Origin: CAIKMD01 sp035277525 | GTDB lineage: Bacteria; Pseudomonadota; Alphaproteobacteria; ATCC43930; CGMCC-115725 | DNA length: 25,096 nt | Reading direction: 5' to 3' | Assembly (NCBI GenBank): GCA_035277525.1 | Contig: DATEKH010000118.1 | Coordinates: 1-25,096, forward strand | In this document: positions 7,638 to 17,336 of the stretch, one piece after another | Position numbering within the stretch: position 1 is the stretch's first letter | Layout: the number at the start of each line of letters is the position of its first letter | Notes under the pieces: model-generated | The model's database searches: none | The model's input: the letters and a program-made list of their open reading frames with translations, nothing else | What the model was told of the DNA's origin: nothing | Position numbers and translations under genes: made by a program

Positions 7638-8516
7638 CTACCAGCGCAGCTCCGCCATCGCCGCCATGGGCGCGATGCCGGCGGCCTCGACCATCGCCTT
7701 CAAGGCCTCGCGGTCGGGCAACTCGCCCAGCGCCGCGCCGAATTCGGCGTGATGAATCCCGGCCGCGACCAGCACGCTGTCGATCCCGGCGCCGTTGGCG
7801 CCGGCGATATCGGTGCGCAGACTGTCGCCAATCGCGAGGATGCGGCGCCGGTCCGAAACCTCGAGCAGCTTCAGCGCGGTGTCGTAGATCGACGCGAACG
7901 GCTTGCCGTGCCAGCGCACGATGCCGCCGAGCTCTTCATAGCGCAGCGCGATCGCGCCGGCGCAAATCGCGCGCCGGCCCTGATGATGCACGACGAGATC
8001 GGGATTGGCGCAGACCATCGGCAAATCGCGTGCCCGCGCGCCGCGCAGCATCGTCTCGTAACGCGCGACGTCCTCGTCCCAGCCCCAGGGTCCGGTGTTG
8101 AAGAGGAACTCGGCTTCGGCGACATCCGCGACGCGCTCGAAATCGAGCCCCTCCATCACCCCATTGTCGCGCGGCGGCGCAATGAGATAGCAGCGCTGCC
8201 CGAGCTTGGCGTAGAACGGATCGTCGCGCTGCTTCAAATGCTGCCAGGTCTCTTCGCCCGAGGTGTGGAGATGATGGTAAAGGGCGGGCGGGATGCCGAT
8301 CTCGGTCAGCCGGCTTCCGACCGGCGCGGCGCGGCGCGGCGCGTTGGAGAGAACGACGATGCGCTTGCCGCTTTGCTTGAGCCTCGACAGCGTGTCGAGC
8401 ACGCCGGGGAACGGCTTCAAGCCGTCATGCAGCACGCCCCACACATCGAGGATGAAGCCGTCATAGGATTGGGCGATCTCGCCGATGCCGGCGAGGAGGC
8501 GCGGCTCAGAGGCCAT
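7638..8516 (-). CDS. HAD-superfamily IIA hydrolase (TIGR01459-like)
   Basis: 292-residue cytosolic HAD-fold protein, start ATG at 8516. Motif I is FILDVWGVLHDG with the nucleophile Asp24; the acid/base position two residues on, normally Asp, is Trp26, as in the DxWGV branch of subclass IIA. Motif II is VVLSNAPR, and motif III/IV lies in ILAIGDSLRTDIAGANGAGIDSVLVAAG. The cap between them contains the GLDFERV and FLFNTGPWGWDED segments. The Asp-to-Trp change argues against a standard phosphomonoesterase mechanism; sugar or nucleotide phosphates are the usual guesses for relatives and the substrate is unknown. Its start overlaps the 3' end of pyrD by 11 bases, so it is translationally coupled to a pyrimidine gene. 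Confidence 0.88.
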   Translation of the reverse strand: MASEPRLLAGIGEIAQSYDGFILDVWGVLHDGLKPFPGVLDTLSRLKQSGKRIVVLSNAPRRAAPVGSRLTEIGIPPALYHHLHTSGEETWQHLKQRDDPFYAKLGQRCYLIAPPRDNGVMEGLDFERVADVAEAEFLFNTGPWGWDEDVARYETMLRGARARDLPMVCANPDLVVHHQGRRAICAGAIALRYEELGGIVRWHGKPFASIYDTALKLLEVSDRRRILAIGDSLRTDIAGANGAGIDSVLVAAGIHHAEFGAALGELPDREALKAMVEAAGIAPMAAMAELRW

Positions 8517-9594
8517 GCGGCGTGGTCGAGGGCAAATGTGCGTCGGCGCCGATCGCGGCCATGACCGAAGTGAAGCCGTCGCGTTCCAAAAGCTCGGCAA
8601 GCTCGCGCTTCACGCGCCGAACCAAGCCCGGACCTTCGAAGACCAACGCGGTATAGAGCTGCACCAGGCTCGCGCCGGCGCGGATCTTGGCATAAGCGTC
8701 GGCGCCCGAGGCAATCCCGCCGACGCCGATCAGGGGAATTTTACCGCCAGTCAGCCGATACATCTCGGCGAGCAAGACGGTCGAGGGCGCGAGCAGCGGC
8801 GCGCCGCTCAACCCGCCCGGCTCATGCGCCGCGCCGCTTTTGAGGCTCGCCGGACGCGCGACGGTCGTATTCGCGATGATGAGCCCGTCGATCCCCGAGC
8901 TCAGCGCCACTTCGGCGAGATCGGCGCGCTCCTCGGGCGAGAGATCGGGCGCGATCTTCAGCAAGATCGGCGGCGGGTTGCGCGGGGCCGCCTTGGCGCG
9001 CGCCTCCATCAGCCGCGCGATCAGCCGCGTGACCGCGCTCTTGCGCTGCAGATCGCGCAGGCCCGGCGTGTTCGGCGAGGAGATGTTGACGGTGAGGTAA
9101 TCGGCGAGCGGCGCCAGCATGCGTACGCCCTCGGCATAGTCGCCGAGATCGTCATGCGTGTCGCGGTTCTTGCCGATATTGGCGCCGACGATTCCCCCGC
9201 GCGCGCGCCGCAGCGCAAGCCGCCGCGCCGCGGCTTCGACGCCGCGGCTGTTGAAGCCAAGCCGGTTGATGACCGCGCGATCTTCGACAAGGCGGAAGAG
9301 GCGCGGCTTCGGATTGCCTTTTTGCGGGCGCGGCGTGACCGTGCCGATCTCGACGAAGCCGAAGCCGAAAGCCAGCATCGCATCCGGCACCTCGGCGTCC
9401 TTGTCGAAGCCTGCCGCGAGTCCGATCGGGTTCGGGAAATTGAACCGCCACAGCTTGACCGCGAGCGCCGGCGGATCGGCTTCGGCGGCGCGCGGCGCGA
9501 GCCCGGTGTCGAGCGCCCGGACGGTCAGCCGATGCGCGACTTCGGGCGGCAGCAGGCGCAGCACCGGCAGGGCGAGATCGAACGGCGAGGGCAT
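8506..9594 (-). CDS. pyrD: Dihydroorotate dehydrogenase (quinone), class 2
   Basis: Fourth step of de novo pyrimidine synthesis: oxidises dihydroorotate to orotate and passes electrons to the quinone pool at the inner face of the cytoplasmic membrane. 362 residues, normal for class 2. The N-terminal amphipathic segment (FDLALPVLRLLPPEVAHRLTVRAL) is the membrane/quinone-docking helix pair. FMN/substrate motifs are NPIGLAAGFDKDAEV (55-69), EIGTVTPRPQKGNPKPRLFRL, NRLGFNSRG, and the active-site loop NISSPNTPGLRDLQ (170-183), whose serine (probably Ser173) is the catalytic base. Later motifs LLKIAPDLS, IIANTTVAR, GGLSGAPL and LIGVGGIASG are intact. It diverges from the helicase gene across about 60 bp and overlaps the HAD gene downstream. 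Confidence 0.97.
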   Translation of the reverse strand: MPSPFDLALPVLRLLPPEVAHRLTVRALDTGLAPRAAEADPPALAVKLWRFNFPNPIGLAAGFDKDAEVPDAMLAFGFGFVEIGTVTPRPQKGNPKPRLFRLVEDRAVINRLGFNSRGVEAAARRLALRRARGGIVGANIGKNRDTHDDLGDYAEGVRMLAPLADYLTVNISSPNTPGLRDLQRKSAVTRLIARLMEARAKAAPRNPPPILLKIAPDLSPEERADLAEVALSSGIDGLIIANTTVARPASLKSGAAHEPGGLSGAPLLAPSTVLLAEMYRLTGGKIPLIGVGGIASGADAYAKIRAGASLVQLYTALVFEGPGLVRRVKRELAELLERDGFTSVMAAIGADAHLPSTTPHGL

Positions 9595-9653
9595 GGCATA
9601 ACGCTAGCGCAGCGCCTGCGCCCGCGACAAGAGCCGGCGAAACCCCTATACAA

Positions 9654-12404
9654 TTGGCCGTGCGCGTCATCCAACCGGTTGGACCATCGCGCGGCGGGAG
9701 GGTCGCTCTCCCGGCCGCCGCGGCGCTCGCGGTCGGGCCCGCCGGCGCCGTGTGGTTGTCGCCCGAGGGCGAGGTCGAGCGGCTGAGCCGGGCGGAAGCC
9801 GGCCGGCGTGCGAAAGCCACGCCGGTCTTCGTCTGCCATGCCCGTGCCGTCGCCGCGCGCCTTGGCGGCGGCGGATTTCCCGCGCTCGATCTGCTCGAGC
9901 TCTACGCCTTCGTGCGGCCGGCGCGTTTCTGCGTGCCGACGCCGCGCGGCTTGGCGGCGGCGCTCGATCTGCCCCTTCCTGTCGATCTCGAAGGCGAGGC
10001 GCTGGCGCTGGTTTCGGCGGCCGCCGCTTTGCTCGGCGAGCTTGCGCTGAGCGGCGACAGCGAGGCGCGCGCCATCGCCGCGGCGATGGGGCAGGGCGGC
10101 TGGGTCTGGGCCGATGCGGTTCTGGCCGCGCTGGGTCCGGCCGCGCCCGACGGCGCGCCCGCGGGTCTTGCTTCCTGGCGCAAGCTCACCGAATGGGCCG
10201 AGCACGCGCCCGAGCCGCCGCCCGGGAATATTCCGGTCGAAGAGCGCGAGGCGCGGCTGCGTCTCGCCGAGCTGCTCGGGGCCGAGGCGGAGCCGCGCCC
10301 GCAGCAATCGGATTACGCCGCGGCGGTGAGCGCCGCCTTCCGGCCGCGCGATCTTCCGGACGCGCCTCATCTCGTTCTCGCCGAGGCGGGAACCGGCGTC
10401 GGCAAGACGCTCGGCTATATCGCGCCGGCAAGCCTGTGGGCGGAAAAGAATGAAGGCGCGGTGTGGATTTCGACCTATACCCGCAATCTGCAGCACCAGA
10501 TCGGCGCCGAGCTCGACCGGCTCTACCCCGATCGGGCCGAGAAAAACCGTCGCGTCGTGATTCGCAAGGGCCGCGAGAACTATCTTTGCCTGCTCAATTA
10601 CGAGGAAAGCGTGGCGCGGCTGCCGCTGCGGCCCCATGACGCGACGGCACTCGGTCTCGTTGCGCGCTGGATCGGCGCGACGCGCGACGGCGATATGGTG
10701 GGCGGCGATCTCCCCGGCTGGCTGCCCGAGCTCTTGGGCCGCGCCCAGACCGTGGCGCTCGCCGACCGCCGCGGCGAGTGCGTCTATTCCGCCTGCCCGC
10801 ATTATCATCGCTGCTTCATCGAGAAGAATGTGCGCCGGGCGCGGCGCGCTTCGGTCGTCGTCGCCAACCACGCGCTCGTGATGATCCAGGCGGCGCTCGG
10901 CGGGCTCGATGATGCATCGGTGCCGACGCGTTATGTCTTCGACGAGGGCCATCACCTGTTCGATGCCGCCGACAATGCCTTCTCGCTGGCGCTGTCGGGA
11001 CGCGAAGGCGTCGAGCTGCGGCGTTGGCTCATCGGCGCCGACGAGCGCGGCCGCTCGCGGGCACGCGGCTTGCGCCGCCGCATCGAGGATCTAATCGCCG
11101 GCGACGATGCCGCGGTGAAGGCGCTGCACGAGGTGATCGCCGCAGCTCATGTCCTCCCGGCCGAGGGCTGGGCGCAGCGGCTTGCCGATGGCCGGCCGCA
11201 AGGCGCGTTCGAGGCCTTTCTCGCCGTGGTGCGCCAACAGGTTCTCGCGCGCGCTCCTGCCCGCGATCAAGCCTATACGCTCGAAGCCGAGCTGCGCCCG
11301 CCGCTCGACGCGATGCAAGAGGCGGCGCGCGCCTTGGCGGCAAAGCTGCGCGCGATCGAAGAGCCGGTCCGCGTCTTGATTGAGCGGCTGGCGGCGCGGC
11401 TCGAGCACGACGCGGCCGAGCTCGATAGCGGCACAAGGCTCCGGATCGAGGCGATGCTCCGCGGCCTGCAGCGCCGCGGCATCATTGAAATCGCCGGCTG
11501 GCGCCACATGCTCGCCGCGGTCGAGGCCGAGCCGGCGGCGGAGTTCGTCGACTGGCTGGCGCTCGAGCGCGGCGAAAGCGTCGCGCTCGATGTCGGCATG
11601 CATCGGCACTGGCTCGATCCGATGCGGCCTTTCGCCGAAGCGGTGATGAAGGAGGCGCATGGCGTGCTCATCACCTCGGCGACCTTGACCGATGGCTGCG
11701 GCGATCCGGTGGGTGATTGGGAAGCGGCCGAGACGCGCACCGGCGCGATCCATCTGTCCGCCCGGGCGCTCCGCGCGCGCGTGCCCTCGCCCTTCGACTA
11801 CGCGAGGCAGACGCGGGTTTTCGTCGTCAACGACGTACGCCGCGAGGATGCGGGCCAGGTCGCCGGCGCCTATCGCGCGCTGTTCGAAGCCGCTCGCGGC
11901 GGCGCGCTCGGGCTCTTCACCGCGATCGCGCGGCTCAGAGCCGTGCATGAGCGCATCGCAGCGCCCTTGGCCGAGGCGGGATTGACGCTGCTCGCGCAGC
12001 ATGTCGACGCAATGGATACGGCGACGCTGGTGGACATTTTCCGCGAAGAGGAAGATGCCTGCCTCCTCGGCACCGACGCGCTGCGCGACGGCATCGACGT
12101 GCCGGGCCGGTCGCTCCGCCTCATCGTCTTCGACCGCGTGCCCTGGCCGCGTCCCGACATCTTGCACAAGGCACGACGCGCGCGCTTCGGCGCCACGGCC
12201 TATGACGACCGCTTGACGCGGCTGCGGCTGCGCCAGGCTTTTGGCCGGCTGGTGCGGCGCGCCGACGATGCCGGGGTGTTCGTGTTGCTGGACCGCATGA
12301 TGCCGTCGCGGCTCTTGGGCGCTTTCCCCGCGGGTGTCGCGGTCGAGCGCCTCGGCCTCAAGGACGCGGTTGCGCGCACCGCGGAATTTCTCGGGGGTGG
12401 GTGA
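9654..12404 (+). CDS. DinG/XPD-type iron-sulfur ATP-dependent DNA helicase with N-terminal exonuclease-like remnant
   Basis: Superfamily 2 helicase of 916 residues, acting on DNA in repair or R-loop/replication-conflict removal by analogy with DinG. Walker A is AGTGVGKT (245-252), and Walker B is DEGH (430-433). Four cysteines form the 4Fe-4S site: Cys312, Cys376, Cys381, Cys387; the last three have the same spacing as in E. coli DinG. The C-terminal RecA domain has GTDALRDGIDVPGRSL, FDRVPWPRP and RQAFGRLVRRADD. Residues about 55-110 (VFVCHARAVAARL, ALDLLELYAFVRP, PTPRGLAAAL) resemble a DnaQ-like exonuclease domain lacking its acidic residues. The start is TTG at 9654 or GTG at 9660; neither has a clear ribosome site. 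The exact cellular role is not established by sequence. Confidence 0.92.
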   Translation: MAVRVIQPVGPSRGGRVALPAAAALAVGPAGAVWLSPEGEVERLSRAEAGRRAKATPVFVCHARAVAARLGGGGFPALDLLELYAFVRPARFCVPTPRGLAAALDLPLPVDLEGEALALVSAAAALLGELALSGDSEARAIAAAMGQGGWVWADAVLAALGPAAPDGAPAGLASWRKLTEWAEHAPEPPPGNIPVEEREARLRLAELLGAEAEPRPQQSDYAAAVSAAFRPRDLPDAPHLVLAEAGTGVGKTLGYIAPASLWAEKNEGAVWISTYTRNLQHQIGAELDRLYPDRAEKNRRVVIRKGRENYLCLLNYEESVARLPLRPHDATALGLVARWIGATRDGDMVGGDLPGWLPELLGRAQTVALADRRGECVYSACPHYHRCFIEKNVRRARRASVVVANHALVMIQAALGGLDDASVPTRYVFDEGHHLFDAADNAFSLALSGREGVELRRWLIGADERGRSRARGLRRRIEDLIAGDDAAVKALHEVIAAAHVLPAEGWAQRLADGRPQGAFEAFLAVVRQQVLARAPARDQAYTLEAELRPPLDAMQEAARALAAKLRAIEEPVRVLIERLAARLEHDAAELDSGTRLRIEAMLRGLQRRGIIEIAGWRHMLAAVEAEPAAEFVDWLALERGESVALDVGMHRHWLDPMRPFAEAVMKEAHGVLITSATLTDGCGDPVGDWEAAETRTGAIHLSARALRARVPSPFDYARQTRVFVVNDVRREDAGQVAGAYRALFEAARGGALGLFTAIARLRAVHERIAAPLAEAGLTLLAQHVDAMDTATLVDIFREEEDACLLGTDALRDGIDVPGRSLRLIVFDRVPWPRPDILHKARRARFGATAYDDRLTRLRLRQAFGRLVRRADDAGVFVLLDRMMPSRLLGAFPAGVAVERLGLKDAVARTAEFLGGG

Positions 12405-12688
12405 GTCTGAGGCGCGATGAGTTTGGGTTGAACCGTCATGCCCCCTTGCGCAGAGCTATAGCATGTCGCTGGACGTCGGCCGCGCGTCCCTCGACAGCTC
12501 GCGCCTTGAGGGCGCTCGCGCTCGGGATGAGGCGCTTTTCTTAATGCCGTCAACCATTTCTCCTCACCCTGAGCGCGCGCGAAGCGCGCAGTCGAAGGGC
12601 GCAGGGCGTTCTTGCAGCGATCTCATATGCGATCGCTCCCGCTTTCGCGGGTGACGAAAAAAAGAGCGGCTCACGCTTGCCTCTCGCC
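12405..12688. repeat. Gene-free convergent junction with compound dispersed repeats
   Basis: 284 bp between the helicase (+) and the lipoprotein (-). It holds no believable gene. Segments such as CTCACCCTGAGCGCGCGCGA followed by AGCGCGCAGTCGAAGGGCGC (about 12563-12604) and CGCTCCCGCTTTCGCGGGTG (about 12634-12653) have the look of the small dispersed intergenic repeats of alphaproteobacteria, with hairpins GCGCGC..GCGCGC and CCCGC..GCGGG. The identification as genome-wide repeats rests on recall of style, not on multiple copies in this window. Confidence 0.5.
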
Positions 12689-13207
12689 TCACTGGCAATG
12701 CGAGAAACTGCCGACGTTGAAGCAATTCTCGCCGGGCGCGGGCACGGGCGGCGCGCTCCGCACCGTCAGCGTATCGAGACCGGCAAGAAGTTGCGCCAAC
12801 GGAACCGGCGATGCGCCGCCGCTCGTCGCGCGCCGAGCCGCGACGCGGCGCTGCTGCTCGGCGACAATGCGGCGGTCGAGCTCGGCGAGATCGCGATCGA
12901 CCGCCGCGGCGCTGACGTCGCCATCATCGATGCGCTCGGCGCCGATGCCGCGCGCATAAAGGTCGAGCTCGACCAGGTCCATGTTGGGATAGCCGTTCTC
13001 CTGATAGGCGGCGAGCACCTTGGGCCGCGCGCATTCGACCACCTCGCGCTGGCTCTTCAAGATTCCTTGTTGGCGCTCGGCATCGCAGGCGGCGAAGGCC
13101 GCTTGCGCACGGTTTTGGGCGTCGCGCGTTGCCGGCGCCGAGAGCGTGCCGGCGCAGCCGGCGAGCGCGAGGCCAAGGAGCGAAAGCGCGATCCACAAGG
13201 TTCTCAT
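12689..13207 (-). CDS. Hypothetical lipoprotein
   Basis: 172 residues; the signal peptide MRTLWIALSLLGLALAGC ends in a lipobox LAGC with the acylated Cys18, so a membrane-anchored lipoprotein is likely. The mature part is helical and charged (NRAQAAFAACDAERQQ, VECARPKVLAAYQENGYPNMDLVELDLYARGIG, DRDLAELDRRIVAEQQRRVAARR), ending in a Pro-rich segment and CFNVGSFSHCQ. Four further cysteines (two near the N-terminus, two at the very end) could form disulfides. I do not recognise a named family. A GGAGTGGGAA stretch precedes the ATG. It diverges from terB across 91 bp. Confidence 0.75.
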   Translation of the reverse strand: MRTLWIALSLLGLALAGCAGTLSAPATRDAQNRAQAAFAACDAERQQGILKSQREVVECARPKVLAAYQENGYPNMDLVELDLYARGIGAERIDDGDVSAAAVDRDLAELDRRIVAEQQRRVAARRATSGGASPVPLAQLLAGLDTLTVRSAPPVPAPGENCFNVGSFSHCQ

Positions 13208-13239
13208 GCCAGTTCCCACTCCATTGCAGACGGCGCCGC

Positions 13240-13245
13240 TTGACA
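13240..13245 (+). promoter_or_regulatory. Possible -35 element upstream of terB-ctaA
   Basis: An exact TTGACA lies 54 bp before the terB GTG, within the divergent region shared with the lipoprotein gene. No convincing -10 hexamer follows at 16-18 bp (GGCACT at 17), so this is only a weak indication. Confidence 0.2.
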
Positions 13246-13298
13246 GCGCCCGCCGCGGTGACGGCACTCTCGCTCCTCCTCAGAAGAAAGGGAAGCCC

Positions 13299-13703
13299 GT
13301 GATCGATTCGCAAGCCGCGCTGATTTACATCATGGTCATGGTATCGGCCGCCGACAACGACATGGCCGATGCCGAGCTGCGGATTATCGGCGATTTCGTC
13401 AATCATCTGCCCGTGTTTGCGAAATACGACAAGAACCGTCTCACCCAGGATCTGAAATCCTGCGCCGCGCTGCTCGGCCGCGAGGCCGGGCTCGAGGAGG
13501 CCTTGAAGGACGTGAAGGCCGCGCTGCCGGCGAAGCTGCGCGAGACCGCCTACGCGCTCGCCTGCGATGTGAGCGCCGCCAGCGGTGAGGTCAGCCAGGA
13601 GACGCTGCGGCTCTTGGAGTTGTTGCGCCACCGCCTTGGCCTCGATCGGCTGGTCGCGGCCGCGATCGAGCGCGGCGCCCGCGCGCGCTTCGCCCGTCCC
13701 TGA
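13299..13703 (+). CDS. TerB-family (tellurite-resistance-like) protein
   Basis: 134-residue helical protein of the TerB/DjlA-like fold. Two acidic repeats mark the family: MVSAADNDMADAELRIIGDF near residues 14-33 and DVSAASGEVSQETLRLLELL near 91-110, which in TerB relatives form metal-binding sites. The start is GTG at 13299, chosen because of the AGAAAGGGAAG upstream and the conserved alignment from IDSQAALIYIMV; upstream in-frame residues are not family-like. It ends 16 bp before ctaA on the same strand, so the two probably share a transcript. Such stand-alone TerB proteins are common in alphaproteobacteria and do not by themselves imply tellurite resistance; the function is unknown. Confidence 0.85.
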   Translation: MIDSQAALIYIMVMVSAADNDMADAELRIIGDFVNHLPVFAKYDKNRLTQDLKSCAALLGREAGLEEALKDVKAALPAKLRETAYALACDVSAASGEVSQETLRLLELLRHRLGLDRLVAAAIERGARARFARP

Positions 13704-13719
13704 GACGCCCGCCGCGCCG

Positions 13720-14889
13720 ATGGTCGCGATCACGCCGCAATCGAAGACGCTTCTCGCCGAGCGGGCGATCGCCATTTGGCTCTTCTTCTGCTGCGCCATG
13801 ATCTTCGCCATGGTGCTGATCGGCGGCATCACCCGCCTCACTGAATCCGGCCTCTCGATCACGGAGTGGCAGCCGATCGAGGGCGTGCTGCCGCCATTGA
13901 ACGCGGCGGAATGGAACGATGCGTTCGCGCGCTATCGGGCGATCCCGCAATATCTCGCGGTTCATCCCGATATGACGCTCGCGCAGTTCAAGAACATTTA
14001 CTTCTGGGAGTATTTCCACCGGCTGTGGGGCCGGCTCATCGGCGTCGTGTTTTTGCTGCCGTTCCTCTATTTCCTGTGGCGCGGCATGGTGACGCGGGCC
14101 CTCGCGCCGAAGCTCGCGGGGCTCTTCGTGCTGGGCGGGCTTCAGGGCGCGCTCGGCTGGTACATGGTGGAAAGCGGGCTCGAGACCCGCATCGAGGTCA
14201 GCCAATACCGGCTCGCGGCGCATCTCGCCATGGCGGTCATCATCTATCTCGCCATGCTCTGGGTGGCGCTCGATCTTATCAACGCCTCGCGCGTTTTTTC
14301 TTCCCTCGCCCCCGCGAAGTGGGGGAGAGGGCAGGGTGAGGGGGTGTCTCCGTCGTCGCTGGGCCAGCGGCATCCTGCTTCGAACGCCCCCCTCACCCGA
14401 CCCTCTCCCCCCGCCGGGCGGGGGGAGAGGGGAATAAGAGCGCTCCGCCGCGGCGCGGCTCTTGTGCTTTGTCTCGTCTTCGTCACGCTGGTCGCCGGCG
14501 CCTTCGTCGCCGGAACCCGCGCCGGCTATATCGACAACACCTTCCCGCTGATGGAAGAGCATTTTGCGCCGCCGGATTACTGGCACCTCGTGCCGTGGTG
14601 GCGGAACTGGTTCGAGAACCTCGCGAGCGTGCAATTCGATCATCGCGTCTTGGCCGAGACCACCTGGCTCGCGGTCGCGGTTCTATGGCTTTCGAGCCTT
14701 AAGGCGAAGCTTGCGCCGATGGCGCGCTGGGCATTGCACGCCTTGTTCGCCGCCGCCTGCCTGCAAGTGGCGCTCGGCATCTCGACCCTGCTCACCGTGG
14801 TCTGGCTCCCGATCGCCGTCGCGCATCAGGGCGGCGCGCTCTTGCTGATCACCGCGGCGCTAGTCGCGCAGCATGCGCTGAGGGCGTAG
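13720..14889 (+). CDS. ctaA: Haem A synthase COX15/CtaA carrying an in-frame palindromic-element insertion
   Basis: Inner-membrane enzyme that oxidises the C8 methyl of haem O to the formyl of haem A for aa3-type oxidases. 389 residues, eight predicted membrane helices in two four-helix halves. Haem-ligand histidines are all present: His100 (FWEYFHRLWGR), His168 (RLAAHLAMA), His308 (QFDHRVLAE) and His369 (AVAHQGGAL). N-terminal motif GGITRLTESGLSITEWQPI and MVESGLE are typical of the alphaproteobacterial type. Residues about 194-238 are foreign: they are the translation of a palindromic repeat lying between helices 4 and 5, a cytoplasmic loop in known CtaA topology, and are rich in Gly, Arg, Ser, Pro. 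The reading frame continues intact, so the protein is probably made with the extra loop. terB lies 16 bp upstream. Confidence 0.95.
   Translation: MVAITPQSKTLLAERAIAIWLFFCCAMIFAMVLIGGITRLTESGLSITEWQPIEGVLPPLNAAEWNDAFARYRAIPQYLAVHPDMTLAQFKNIYFWEYFHRLWGRLIGVVFLLPFLYFLWRGMVTRALAPKLAGLFVLGGLQGALGWYMVESGLETRIEVSQYRLAAHLAMAVIIYLAMLWVALDLINASRVFSSLAPAKWGRGQGEGVSPSSLGQRHPASNAPLTRPSPPAGRGERGIRALRRGAALVLCLVFVTLVAGAFVAGTRAGYIDNTFPLMEEHFAPPDYWHLVPWWRNWFENLASVQFDHRVLAETTWLAVAVLWLSSLKAKLAPMARWALHALFAAACLQVALGISTLLTVVWLPIAVAHQGGALLLITAALVAQHALRA
14303..14431. repeat. Three-part palindromic element, copy C, inside ctaA
   Basis: Hairpin CCCTCGCCCCC (14303-14313) / GGGGGAGAGGG (14321-14331), one mismatch; then GGGTGAGGGGG (14334-14344) pairing exactly with CCCCCTCACCC (14388-14398); then hairpin CCCTCTCCCCCC (14401-14412) / GGGGGGAGAGGG (14420-14431), 12 exact pairs with a 7-base loop. 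The order hairpin, long central stem, hairpin is the same as copy A at 4613-4753. It is translated in frame as part of ctaA. Confidence 0.88.
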
Positions 14890-14936
14890 TACGCTGAATC
14901 AGGATTGCGGATACACCGCGCGAGATCATCAACGCC

Positions 14937-15014
14937 CCCCACCTCACCCCAACCCTCTCCGCCCCGCGGGGGCGGAGAGGGAGGGACCCGCGCAAGCGGG
15001 AGGGTGAGGTGGGG
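14937..15014. repeat. Palindromic intergenic element, copy D
   Basis: Outer arms CCCCACCTCACCC (14937-14949) and GGGTGAGGTGGGG (15002-15014), 13 exact pairs, enclose an inner hairpin CCCTCTCCGCCCC (14953-14965) / GGGGCGGAGAGGG (14969-14981), also 13 exact pairs with a 3-base loop, plus a small CCCGC/GCGGG stem. It is the only copy between two co-directional genes, ctaA and the mutase. It shares the CCCTCTCC and CACCTCACCC modules with copies A and C in a different nesting. Confidence 0.85.
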
Positions 15015-15091
15015 AGAGTCATGGATGCGCGATAGTCGGTACTCGCGCCGGCCCCGTCCCTGGCCGACCCAAAACGCGCTATAATCGGCGC

Positions 15092-17242
<2,151 letters not shown>

Positions 17243-17336
17243 CGGGCGCTTCAACGATCGAGTTTCGATGGAGCGCGATCAGCCTTACAATCCAACGTAA
17301 CATCAAACCGAGTTTTGCTGGGAGTCTGGGCCGCTG

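Noticed and set aside
9525..10955. Long minus-strand frame over the helicase
   Set aside because: Antisense to the well-supported helicase, no family features.
14290..14440. ctaA as a broken pseudogene
   Set aside because: The frame runs intact through the insertion and all four haem-ligand histidines and both halves are present.
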